Shown one piece after another: positions 7,464 to 15,119 of a DNA stretch of 64,000 bases. A program made the position numbers and the translations under genes. How positions within the stretch are numbered: position 1 is the stretch's first letter; every line of letters begins with the position of its first letter. The notes beneath the pieces were generated by a model, which made no database searches, had not been told where the DNA came from, and saw only the letters and a list, made by a program, of their open reading frames with translations. This stretch comes from Gemmatimonadales bacterium (GTDB lineage: Bacteria > Gemmatimonadota > Gemmatimonadetes > Gemmatimonadales > GWC2-71-9): NCBI GenBank assembly GCA_036500345.1, contig DASYCE010000028.1:1-64000 (forward strand). The letters run 5' to 3'.

Positions 7464-9347
7464 GTGACCGACACGCTGGTCGAGCATCTCCAGCACGCCC
7501 TCGGCGATGCCTACACCATCGAGCGCGAGCTCGAGGGTGGCGGGATGAGCCGCGTCTTCGTGGCGCGCGAGCACGCGCTCGGCCGCGAGGTGGTCATCAA
7601 GGTGCTCCCGCCGGATCTTGCCGCCGGGGTCAATCGCGACCGCTTCCGTCGCGAAGTCCAGCTCGCCGCCCGGCTGTCGCATCCGTACATCGTGCCGTTG
7701 CTCCATGCCGGTGAGGATGGCGAGCTCCTCTGGTTCACCATGCCCTACATCGCCGGTGAGTCACTCCGCACACGATTGCAGCGGGGCGGGCCATTGCCGC
7801 TCGCCGAAGTCATCCGCCTGCTGCGCGACGTGGTCGAAGCGCTTGCCTACGCGCACTCGCGCGGCGTGGTGCACCGAGACATCAAGCCGGCCAACATCCT
7901 CTCCGACGGCCAGCATGCGCTGGTCACCGATTTCGGCGTGGCGAAGGCGCTGAACGCCGCGCTTCCGATGACCGGTCCGGGGCACACGACCTCGGGGATG
8001 GCGATTGGCACGCCGGCATACATGGCGCCGGAACAACTCGCGGCCGATCCCGAAGCCGATCAGCGAGTCGATATCTACGCAGTCGGGCTGCTGGCCTACG
8101 AACTGTTGAGCGGCGCGAGCCCGTTCGCGGCACCATCGCCCACCGCGACGATGACCGCGCAGCTGACCCGCGTGCCGTCGCCGCTGCACGAGCTGCGGTC
8201 CGATGTTCCCGAAGCATTTTCGCGACTGGTGCAGCATTGCCTCGCCAAGTCGCCGGAAGACCGGCCGCCGAACGCCGAAGCGATTCTCGCCGAACTCGAC
8301 CAGATCTCTGGCGCGCTTGCTGCCCACGCGCACCGCGGCGGCGAAGCGCTGCGCCCCAGGGCATCGTCGGTGCCGCTGGTCCTCGCGACGATCGCCGTCG
8401 TGGTGCTCGTCGCCGGCGGATTCTGGTGGACGCAGCGTCATGCGATCAACGCGGTCACGCGAGACAGCACCGTTGGCCGCGTCGGGTCGGGCGACACCAG
8501 CGACGCAGCCACGATCACCAAGCCGATGACGCACGCCGATTCGCTCGCGATCGCCGAGGCGTTCCGCGATCAACTGAAACAGCTCGACCCGAAGTACGCC
8601 AGGAAGCCGCCGGCGAAGAGCGTCGATTCCATGCCGCTCGACATCCAGATCGAGCGCACCGATTCACTGGTGCGCGCGCGGCTGCGCGAATACGCGGCGC
8701 AACTTCCCATGGCCGTCCGCCCGCCGGCGGCGAACGTCGTTCCGCCGGGAGGTACTCCGAGCGCACCAACAATCCCGAACGTGGCGGCGACGGTCAGCGG
8801 GACACGCTCACTGACGATCGTGCTGCCGGGGCGTCACGGGCCCGACTCGGCCCTCGAGCACGACATCGCCTCCGAACTGGAGCGTCGGCTCACGCGCTTC
8901 GGTGAATGGGACAAGGTGACGATCGACAGCAGCTGGCGGGGGAACCGTGCACCGGGAACCGGGCCATCCGACGCGTATATCTATCTCAATCTTCGGCACG
9001 GCAGCAACGATTCGGTGACGTTGTCGCTGTACATCCGCAACGCCGCGCCGGGAACGAGCTTCGGCTATAACGCGCTCAACAGCGACCCGGTCTACCGGCC
9101 GACCGGAGCCGCGCCGTTCGGCAGCACGATCCGGCGCGCCGGCCAATTGCTGGGGCAGTTGCGACGCCTCCCACCGGGGCAGCCCTGGTCGCAGGACATG
9201 GGGCGCGGCGGGCCGTCGTCGTATATCGAGGTCAATCCCGGTATGGGGCGCGGATTCACGCTGCGGATGGATTCGCTGCGGCACATCGGCGATTCGATCC
9301 GGGCGCACGGCTATCGCCCCCCGCCTCACCGGGATTCAGTGCCGTAA
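7464..9347 (+). CDS. Transmembrane serine/threonine protein kinase
   Basis: 627 aa. A eukaryotic-type kinase that phosphorylates Ser/Thr of cytoplasmic targets, tethered by one membrane helix (about 303-322). Kinase motifs in order: glycine loop GGGMSRVF (25-32), Lys 46 in VVIKVL, catalytic HRD 137-139, DFG 156-158 and APE 188-190, all intact. The extracytoplasmic part (about 300 residues) is proline- and charge-rich at first, then a folded domain with a pattern like a small nucleotide- or peptide-binding fold (RSLTIVLPGR...LRRLPPG), possibly a sensor. No PASTA repeats are seen. GTG 7464 is chosen because kinases of this type begin TDTLVEHLQ and an AAGG site lies 5-6 nt upstream; the frame is open to 7329. 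Confidence 0.88.
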   Translation: MTDTLVEHLQHALGDAYTIERELEGGGMSRVFVAREHALGREVVIKVLPPDLAAGVNRDRFRREVQLAARLSHPYIVPLLHAGEDGELLWFTMPYIAGESLRTRLQRGGPLPLAEVIRLLRDVVEALAYAHSRGVVHRDIKPANILSDGQHALVTDFGVAKALNAALPMTGPGHTTSGMAIGTPAYMAPEQLAADPEADQRVDIYAVGLLAYELLSGASPFAAPSPTATMTAQLTRVPSPLHELRSDVPEAFSRLVQHCLAKSPEDRPPNAEAILAELDQISGALAAHAHRGGEALRPRASSVPLVLATIAVVVLVAGGFWWTQRHAINAVTRDSTVGRVGSGDTSDAATITKPMTHADSLAIAEAFRDQLKQLDPKYARKPPAKSVDSMPLDIQIERTDSLVRARLREYAAQLPMAVRPPAANVVPPGGTPSAPTIPNVAATVSGTRSLTIVLPGRHGPDSALEHDIASELERRLTRFGEWDKVTIDSSWRGNRAPGTGPSDAYIYLNLRHGSNDSVTLSLYIRNAAPGTSFGYNALNSDPVYRPTGAAPFGSTIRRAGQLLGQLRRLPPGQPWSQDMGRGGPSSYIEVNPGMGRGFTLRMDSLRHIGDSIRAHGYRPPPHRDSVP

Positions 9348-9368
9348 TCCGGCACGCCGCGGTGCGGC

Positions 9369-10514
9369 CTATCGCACCAGCAGCAATCCGACCCGACCTC
9401 CAAACCCATCATCGCCTGACGGCAGGCCAGCCGGCGGTTGCCACGCCCCACCGTTGGTGCTGAGCTCCACGCGATACACTCCGGCAACTGCGGGGAGGAC
9501 GATTTCCCATCGTCCGTCACCAGTGCGCTTGAGGGTTTGTGCGCGCCACTCGGTGAGATCGCCGGTGAGCGATGCGGTGTGCGTCGAATCCGGGAGCATC
9601 AGGTAGAGATGGACGGTCGATGCATTCTCTCGCACCACCGACGCGAGCGCGGCCGGTTGAGGTACGACGGCCGTCTCGGCGGTGTGGTGAATCAGATCGA
9701 GCTTGACCCCGGCGGTGGTGTATCCGCCGCCGCGCGACGCCAGCATCGGGTCTGCCGCGAGTTGTCCCGCGCGAACCACGACCGACAGGATCGGCGTGAT
9801 CCGCATGGCGCCTTCTCCCTCCCACCACGTCTCGGGAGTGACACTCACGCCGAATCGCCGGCCTGCCCGCGCGTTCATCGACCAGAGCCCGTGGTCCCAC
9901 GCCATCCGGACGGCAAAGTCGCGAATATCGTGGAACGAGCCGGTGCCGAGGGAGTCGCTGTTTCCGGCAATCGGCGGCGCATCACCACGGATTGACGACA
10001 CCGGGATGCGATTGCTGGTGCTCTGCCACGACGCACCGAAGTGCCACGCCTTGAGATGAAGCTCTGCGTCGAGCATCGGCCGCGACCACGAACTGTTCTG
10101 CGCGCCGATCCACGCCATCCCCTCGTCCCACGCCGCGCGTGCCGTCACCGGACCGATGGTGCGTTCCGCGCCGATCTCGCCCGCCGCGGTGGTGGCCCAC
10201 GGCTCGGCGATGCTCTGACCGCTTTCAACGACAGGTCCGGCGTCAAGCGACCAACCCGCGGCGGTCGTCCGGTAGTGCGCCGCGCCGCTGAACCGACCTT
10301 CGACGCCGAGGCCTACGTGATCATCGACGCCGCCGTCGAACGACAGACGGAATCGAGGTGTCGAGGAGAGGAACGCGCTGGAGATGCGCGTCAGCGAACT
10401 CGACGGAAGCTGATCGAGCCGCGATTGGCCGCTGCCGGTTTCGAGCGAGAACTGCGCGGCAAGCGGCGCGGTGTACGCTGCCAGCGCAACGAGAACGATC
10501 GTCGTGGTCTTCAT
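9369..10514 (-). CDS. Exported protein with C-terminal glycogen-binding (AMPK/CBM48-like) domain
   Basis: 381 aa, last gene of the ECF sigma operon. Signal peptide (cleavage likely after LAAQ near 21), then about 260 residues of alternating, aromatic-poor strands typical of a secreted or outer-membrane beta structure, and a C-terminal domain of about 85 residues. That last domain carries the glycogen-binding signature: GDLTEW, then GDGRWEIVLP, YRVELSTNGGAW and DDGFGG. The domain recognises alpha-glucans in AMPK-beta and glycoside hydrolases; no catalytic domain is attached here. Its start overlaps the stop of the upstream gene by ATGA (10511-10514). A second copy of the domain lies in the gene at 11067. 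Confidence 0.75.
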   Translation of the reverse strand: MKTTTIVLVALAAYTAPLAAQFSLETGSGQSRLDQLPSSSLTRISSAFLSSTPRFRLSFDGGVDDHVGLGVEGRFSGAAHYRTTAAGWSLDAGPVVESGQSIAEPWATTAAGEIGAERTIGPVTARAAWDEGMAWIGAQNSSWSRPMLDAELHLKAWHFGASWQSTSNRIPVSSIRGDAPPIAGNSDSLGTGSFHDIRDFAVRMAWDHGLWSMNARAGRRFGVSVTPETWWEGEGAMRITPILSVVVRAGQLAADPMLASRGGGYTTAGVKLDLIHHTAETAVVPQPAALASVVRENASTVHLYLMLPDSTHTASLTGDLTEWRAQTLKRTGDGRWEIVLPAVAGVYRVELSTNGGAWQPPAGLPSGDDGFGGRVGLLLVR

Positions 10515-11065
10515 TCCATGTCTCCGCTTCCCGCGGGGGGGTGTCCCCGTTTGCCGGCCGCATCGTTGGTCAGGCGGACGTAGTCGCCGTCACTGGCGCG
10601 ACGCTTGGCGAGATCCGTGACGGTGCGCCACGCCTGCGCCGTGCTCACTCCGCTCGCCACCAGATCGAGGTATGCGCCAAGTGGCGCTGTCAGCGGCTGG
10701 CCGCCGCGCAGTTGCCGGAGTTCGGCGAGTCGCGTGCCGGGCACGCCGGCCTGCAGCGCGGCAGCGGCGGTGGTGAGCTCCGGTACGCTCGCGCCGGGGC
10801 CGAGAGTTGCCTGCGCGGTGTGCAGCGCGTCGCGAAGCCGGTCGAGTGCGTCGACGATGCGGTCGAGCGGGACGCTCTTGGCCTGCCCTTCGAGCGCACG
10901 CAACACCAACGGATCGGTCGGGAGATTCTCGCGGCCCGCGCTGTCGATCAACGCGGTGAGGCGCGCTGCGTCGCTGGCCGAAAATCGCGCGCCGATCCGC
11001 GGATCCTGTGCCCGCGCCGGCGAGGCGGCCGCCATGAGAACGAAGGTCAACAGACCGGTCCGCAT
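10511..11065 (-). CDS. Exported helical protein of the ECF sigma operon, unknown function
   Basis: 184 aa. Signal peptide ending at PARAQ (about 20), then a mostly helical protein rich in Ala, Leu and Arg with several heptad-like stretches (DRIVDALDRLRDAL, TTAAAALQA). Basic, Gly/Pro-rich C-terminus. It starts 1 base after the stop of the CBM48-like membrane gene and overlaps the next gene by 4 nt, so it is clearly part of the operon. No family recognised; it may be a periplasmic linker between the membrane and the exported CBM48-like proteins. Confidence 0.7.
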   Translation of the reverse strand: MRTGLLTFVLMAAASPARAQDPRIGARFSASDAARLTALIDSAGRENLPTDPLVLRALEGQAKSVPLDRIVDALDRLRDALHTAQATLGPGASVPELTTAAAALQAGVPGTRLAELRQLRGGQPLTAPLGAYLDLVASGVSTAQAWRTVTDLAKRRASDGDYVRLTNDAAGKRGHPPAGSGDME

Positions 11066-11066
11066 C

Positions 11067-11525
11067 CTATTCCCTCACCACCGTGACCACCGAAGTGGGA
11101 CGGCCGAAGTCGTCGGGCGCATTCGCGGCCCGCGCATCGGCTCGCCATTCATCCTGATTGACAAGATACGCGAAGCGGTAGCGACCGGGGGCGAGGCGGA
11201 CCGTAGCCGTCCACTCCCCACCGGTGGCCCGATGCAGTTCGACGCGGTCGGTGCGCCAGTCGGTGAAATCGCCGACCAGGGCAACGGAGTGGACCGCCGG
11301 TGCCGTGAGTGCGAACGTGACCGCAGTACCATCGTGCTGCCTCAAGAGGAAATCAGCGATGCCGATCGCCACCACGAGCATCGCCACGCGGATGCCGCGC
11401 GCAATGGTGCGGCGTCGCGCGCGGCGTCGCGCTCGCTCCGGGAGTCCGGGTGTCACGTTGACCGGGCGGCGCAGCGCATCCACCGCACGTCGCAGCGGAT
11501 CGTCGGGAGAAAGTTCGTCGCTCAT
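11067..11525 (-). CDS. Single-pass membrane protein with extracytoplasmic CBM48-like domain; candidate anti-sigma factor
   Basis: 152 aa. Cytoplasmic N-terminus of about 43 residues, very basic near the membrane (RARRRARRRT), one helix (about 46-62) and an outside domain of about 85 residues with the glycogen-binding pattern: VALVGDFTDW, GGEWTATVRL, GRYRFAYLVN and DDFGRPTSVV. It starts at an ATG that overlaps the sigma factor stop (11522-11525), the normal place of an anti-sigma gene. The N-terminus has no zinc-binding HxxxCxxC motif, so if it restrains the sigma factor it does so differently. The longer upstream reading to 11846 overlaps the sigma gene and is rejected. Confidence 0.75.
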   Translation of the reverse strand: MSDELSPDDPLRRAVDALRRPVNVTPGLPERARRRARRRTIARGIRVAMLVVAIGIADFLLRQHDGTAVTFALTAPAVHSVALVGDFTDWRTDRVELHRATGGEWTATVRLAPGRYRFAYLVNQDEWRADARAANAPDDFGRPTSVVTVVRE

Positions 11526-12058
11526 CGCTTCACCTCCGCAAGTTGTTGGCGCAGTTCCTGGCACGCGCGAGCCACCCGCATCTTGAGCGCCGGGATGCTG
11601 GCGCCGGTACTCAGCGACATCTCCTGATACTCGAGCCCTTCGACGTGCTTGAGCAGGAATGCTTCGCGGAGCACCGGTGAGAGCGCGGCGAGTGCCGCAT
11701 TGATCTCTGCCAGCCACTCCGGTCCCGATTCGGCATCGGACGCCGCGGTGGCGGCAATGGCGTATTCGGCTTCGCGGCCCGACACGAACGGCCACCATCG
11801 GCGCCGCTTCGACCGGCAGCGGTTGACCGCGATCCGGAAAAGCCACGCCTCCATCCGCTCCGGCCTGGTCCCTTTGCGGATGGCGCGTTCGGCACGAAGA
11901 AAGACATCCTGGAGGACCTCATCCGCGTCGGCCGCGGAGCGGAGAAAGTGCGTGGCAAAGCGCATCAGCGCCGGCGAATACTTCGCCATGAGCTGACCGA
12001 GTGCCTCGCTGTCGCCCCGGGCGATCCGGTCGACCAGTTCTTGATCTGTCGCCGTCAC
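11522..12058 (-). CDS. ECF-type RNA polymerase sigma factor
   Basis: 178 aa, with the two domains of ECF sigma factors. Region 2 at about 8-85 contains DADEVLQDVFLRA and the WLFRIAVNRCR helix; region 4 at about 118-170 has AALSPVLREAFLLKHVEGLEYQEM and a recognition helix after SIPALKMRVARA. It directs RNA polymerase to a small regulon, usually including its own promoter. First gene of a four-gene operon (sigma, membrane CBM48-like protein, exported helical protein, exported CBM48-like protein), all coupled by overlaps or 1-base gaps. A 12-bp palindrome lies 30 nt upstream. Confidence 0.9.
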   Translation of the reverse strand: MTATDQELVDRIARGDSEALGQLMAKYSPALMRFATHFLRSAADADEVLQDVFLRAERAIRKGTRPERMEAWLFRIAVNRCRSKRRRWWPFVSGREAEYAIAATAASDAESGPEWLAEINAALAALSPVLREAFLLKHVEGLEYQEMSLSTGASIPALKMRVARACQELRQQLAEVKR

Positions 12059-12087
12059 CTATGCCAGACCCCGCGCGTTCGACGAGG

Positions 12088-12099
12088 GTCACATGTGAC
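12088..12099. promoter_or_regulatory. 12-bp palindrome between divergent sigma factor and DUF4397 genes
   Basis: GTCACATGTGAC, exact dyad symmetry, in the 105-bp gap between the ECF sigma gene (start 12058) and the lipoprotein gene (start 12164). A second inverted repeat, GACTCC...GGAGTC, begins within it and runs to about 12120. Likely an operator acting on one or both promoters; no regulator can be named. Confidence 0.4.
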
Positions 12100-12163
12100 T
12101 CCGGGGGGGCACCGGGAGTCCTTGCTGTATCGACCGTCAGCTCTCCACACACCCGAGGCTCTC

Positions 12164-12847
12164 ATGCGTGTCCCGATTCTTGTCCGCGGCGCCCTCGCCG
12201 TGATGCTCGCCACCGCCTGTACCGACAGCGTCCCGGTGCCATCGGGGAGCGTTTCGCTGCGGATCGTCAACGCCCTCACCGCGTCCGGCGCTCAGCTCAA
12301 GGTCGACCAGGCCGGCGTCACCCTTCCGGCAATCGGCCAATCGACGTCGGTCCTCGTCGCTCCGGGGTCGCACCACCTGCAACTCAATGGGTCGGGCGGC
12401 GCGTCGCTGGTCGATACGAATGTGTCGGTGAATCCGAACGGCAACCAGACCGTGGTCCTCACAGGGCCGGGTGCGGTGTCGGTGGCCACAGACACCAATA
12501 CCACGAATCCCGGAAACGGCGGCTACAAGTCGATTGTCGGGAGCGTGCTGCTGGTCAACTCGGCGCCGGGGGTCGGACCATTCGACGTGGTCGTCTACCA
12601 GGCCAACAGCGACTCAGTCTATCACTTCGGCAGCTTTGCATACGGGGCCGGATCGCAGCCTCCGCCGGCGCCATACGGCTTCTACATCCCATTCGTTCCG
12701 GCCACCTACACCTTCACGGTGGCGAATCCGGGCAGCAATACGGCGCTCGCATCGACGGAGCTCACCCTCGCCACCGATGACAAGTGGACGGTGCTCCTCA
12801 CCAAGTCCGTCGAAGGCGACCTGGTCCTGACCGCCACGAAGCAGTAG
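12164..12847 (+). CDS. DUF4397 domain-containing lipoprotein
   Basis: 227 aa. Lipobox ATAC near residue 18 (MLATACTDS), so a lipid-anchored envelope protein. The mature part has the DUF4397 pattern: SLRIVNAL at the start of the domain, LKVDQAG, then VLVAPGSHHLQL, and a second, similar unit from about 120 (SVLLVNSAPGVGPFDVVVYQ ... YIPFVPATYTFTV). The domain is common in exported proteins of Bacteroidota and Gemmatimonadota; its role is unknown. The frame is open to 11948, but the ATG at 12164 begins the signal peptide. Divergent from the sigma operon. Confidence 0.8.
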   Translation: MRVPILVRGALAVMLATACTDSVPVPSGSVSLRIVNALTASGAQLKVDQAGVTLPAIGQSTSVLVAPGSHHLQLNGSGGASLVDTNVSVNPNGNQTVVLTGPGAVSVATDTNTTNPGNGGYKSIVGSVLLVNSAPGVGPFDVVVYQANSDSVYHFGSFAYGAGSQPPPAPYGFYIPFVPATYTFTVANPGSNTALASTELTLATDDKWTVLLTKSVEGDLVLTATKQ

Positions 12848-12853
12848 CGCGGA

Positions 12854-13831
12854 TCACTGGCCGAGAATCATCGCGAACACGAGCGGCGCCACGATGCTGG
12901 CGTCGCTCTCGATGATGTACTTCGGCGTGTCGATGCCGAGCTTCCCCCAGGTGATCTTCTCGTTGGGAACGGCGCCCGAGTACGATCCGTAGCTCGTCGT
13001 CGAATCGCTGATCTGGCAGAAATACGCCCAGACCGGAATGTCCTCGCGTTGCAGGTCCTGATGGAGCATCGGGACGACGCAGATCGGGAAGTCACCGGCG
13101 ATCCCGCCGCCGATCTGGAAGAAGCCAATCCCTGCGCCATTGGCGTTCGCCATGTACCACTCGGCGAGCGTCATCATGTACTCGATCCCGGTGCGCACCG
13201 TGTGGACGTTCTTCACGTCCTTCGTGATGCAATGTCCCGAATACATGTTGCCGAGCGTCGAATCTTCCCAGCCGGGAACCCAGATCGGCAGGTTTCGCTC
13301 GCACGCCGCGAGCATCCACGAATGCTTCGGATCGATCTGGTAATGCTGCTCGAGCTTTCCGCTGCGCAGCACGCGATAGAAGAACTCGTGCGGGAAGTAG
13401 CGCTCGCCTGCCGTATCGGCCGCGACCCATTCTTCGAGCACCGCGCCTTCGAGGCGGCGCATCGCTTCCATCTCGGGTATGCAGGTGTCGGTGACCCGAT
13501 TCATGTGCCGGTCGAGGAGCGCCTTCTCCTCGTGCGGCGTGAGGTCCCGGTAGTGTGGCACGCGTTCGTAGTAATCGTGCGCAACGAGATTGAAGATGTC
13601 TTCCTCGAGATTCGCGCCGGTGCAGGTGATCGCCTGGACCTTGTCCTGACGGATCATCTCGGCGAGCGAGAGTCCGAGCTCTGCCGTACTCATCGCACCG
13701 GCGAGGGTGATCATCATCTTGCCGCCGCGGCCAAGATGCGCGACGTAGCCGTCGGTGGCATCGATGACGGTCGCGGCGTTGAAATGGCGGTAGTGATGCC
13801 GCAGGAAGTCGGAGATCGGACGGGTCGTCAC
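12854..13831 (-). CDS. Deoxyhypusine synthase-like (homospermidine-type) aminobutyl transferase
   Basis: 325 aa, full length for the deoxyhypusine synthase family, which uses NAD and spermidine to move a 4-aminobutyl group onto an acceptor. In eukaryotes and archaea the acceptor is eIF5A; bacteria lack that protein, and bacterial relatives are thought to act on small amines or unknown acceptors. Seen: NAD-fold segment MMITLAGAMSTAELG (about 39-53), TCTGANLEEDIFN, the GIGFFQIGGGIAGDF loop, and the catalytic Lys 297 in NEKITWGK, which corresponds to the enzyme-imine lysine of human DHS. So it is probably active. A TATCTTTTG promoter element lies at 13887-13895. Divergent from the methyltransferase gene. 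Confidence 0.85.
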   Translation of the reverse strand: MTTRPISDFLRHHYRHFNAATVIDATDGYVAHLGRGGKMMITLAGAMSTAELGLSLAEMIRQDKVQAITCTGANLEEDIFNLVAHDYYERVPHYRDLTPHEEKALLDRHMNRVTDTCIPEMEAMRRLEGAVLEEWVAADTAGERYFPHEFFYRVLRSGKLEQHYQIDPKHSWMLAACERNLPIWVPGWEDSTLGNMYSGHCITKDVKNVHTVRTGIEYMMTLAEWYMANANGAGIGFFQIGGGIAGDFPICVVPMLHQDLQREDIPVWAYFCQISDSTTSYGSYSGAVPNEKITWGKLGIDTPKYIIESDASIVAPLVFAMILGQ

Positions 13832-13936
13832 TGGCGCAGCCCTGGCTGAGGTCGATGATCGCCCACCGACCGGCTGCGGCGGGCGGCAAAAGATAGCGCG
13901 ATCGGCGTGGGGAGCCGTGACTGCTGTGGCCGCCGT

Positions 13937-13943
13937 TACGTTG
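13937..13943 (+). promoter_or_regulatory. TAnnTTG promoter element 5 nt before a start codon
   Basis: TACGTTG, 5 bases, then the ATG of the THUMP methyltransferase gene at 13949, with no ribosome-binding site. Same spacing as the element at 5615. Confidence 0.5.
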
Positions 13944-13948
13944 CTCCG

Positions 13949-15112
13949 ATGCCTCTCGGCGGCACATTCACCGCGTTCGCAAGCACGACTCCCGGGCTCG
14001 AAACGATCCTCGCCGGCGAACTCGCCGCGATCGGCGCTGTCCCTGGCCGCGCCGAGCCTGGCGGCATCGAATTCGACGCCACGCCATCGTTGCTCGCCCG
14101 GGCGCTCCTATCGCTTCGCACGGCGCACCGCATCACGGTGCGCCTGGCGACATTCCACGCGCGGACGTTCGGGGAGCTGGAACGTCACGCGGCAACCGTT
14201 CCATGGACGGAGTTCGTCGCGAAAGGCGGCGCCGTCCACTTCCGGGTCACGTCGAAGAAATCAAAGCTCTACCATCAGGACGCCATCGCCGAGCGGCTCG
14301 AGCGCGCAGCGTTGAGCGCGTCGTCGGGCGTGACGGCGGTGCGCGCCCCCTCATCCGCCGAGGCGATGGAAGAGGATCTCGAGCGGGTCCCTGCGATGCA
14401 GCGGATCGTGATTCGCGTGATGCGCGATGCGGTGACCCTTTCCGCCGACGCGAGCGGAGCGCTGCTGCATCGACGAGGGTATCGCCAGGCCGTGGCCAAG
14501 GCACCGCTGCGCGAAACGCTCGCTGCAGCGCTGGTCATCGCCAGCGGGTGGCATCCGGAGGTGCCGCTGCTCGATCCACTCTGCGGGTCGGGGACGATCG
14601 CGATCGAAGCCGCGATGATCGCGCGCCGGATGGTGCCCGGGCGTGCCAGACGATTCGCGGCGGAGCGATGGCCGGGCTTCGGTCCGATCTTCGAGATCGC
14701 CAGGCGGGAGGCGCTGGCGGCTGAACTTGCCGCTGCATCGTCGGTGATCATCGGCCGCGACCGCGATGCGGGCGCGATCGACGCCGCGCGATCGAACGCC
14801 GAACGCGCCGGGGTCGCGGCCGACGTGAATTTCGGGCTCGGCGCCCTCTCTGCTACGCCCGATGATGCTGCGCCCGGATACGTCGTGACCAATCCGCCGT
14901 ACGGTACGCGGATCGGCGAACGTGCCAAGCTCAGGGACCTCTATGCCACGATCGGTCAGCTGATGCGGGCGCGCCTGCCGCGGTCGTCGCTGACGATGCT
15001 CACCGCCGACCGCGTTCTCGAAGGGCACACGGCGCTGGCGTTTGATGAGCTGTTCCGCACCACCAACGGCGGGATTCCGGTGCACGCCGTCCGCGCCTTC
15101 GGACGTTCGTGA
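13949..15112 (+). CDS. THUMP domain class I RNA methyltransferase (RlmL/RlmKL N-terminal-like)
   Basis: 387 aa. SAM-dependent N2-guanine methyltransferase acting on 23S rRNA (or tRNA). N-terminal ferredoxin-like and THUMP region (about 1-155), then a Rossmann methyltransferase: SAM motif LLDPLCGSGTIAIEAA near 204-219 and the catalytic NPPY motif in VVTNPPYGTRIG near 315. Length matches the single-domain RlmL form, without the RlmK half found in the fused enterobacterial enzyme. The start is ATG 13949: the earlier frame to 13907 has no family sequence, and the promoter element sits immediately upstream. The stop is 8 nt from that of the convergent EamA gene. Confidence 0.88.
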   Translation: MPLGGTFTAFASTTPGLETILAGELAAIGAVPGRAEPGGIEFDATPSLLARALLSLRTAHRITVRLATFHARTFGELERHAATVPWTEFVAKGGAVHFRVTSKKSKLYHQDAIAERLERAALSASSGVTAVRAPSSAEAMEEDLERVPAMQRIVIRVMRDAVTLSADASGALLHRRGYRQAVAKAPLRETLAAALVIASGWHPEVPLLDPLCGSGTIAIEAAMIARRMVPGRARRFAAERWPGFGPIFEIARREALAAELAAASSVIIGRDRDAGAIDAARSNAERAGVAADVNFGLGALSATPDDAAPGYVVTNPPYGTRIGERAKLRDLYATIGQLMRARLPRSSLTMLTADRVLEGHTALAFDELFRTTNGGIPVHAVRAFGRS

Positions 15113-15119
15113 CGCCGCG

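Noticed and set aside
11067-11525. Classical zinc-binding anti-sigma factor (ZAS domain)
   Set aside because: Position suits an anti-sigma factor, but the HxxxCxxC motif is missing; kept only as a candidate with a different mode.
12088-12099. CRP/FNR binding site
   Set aside because: TCACATGTGA contains CRP-like half sites but in the reverse order and without the 6-base spacer; not a CRP consensus.
13949-15112. Fused RlmKL
   Set aside because: Only the THUMP-RlmL half is present (387 aa, about half the fused length), with a clear stop and promoter of its own.
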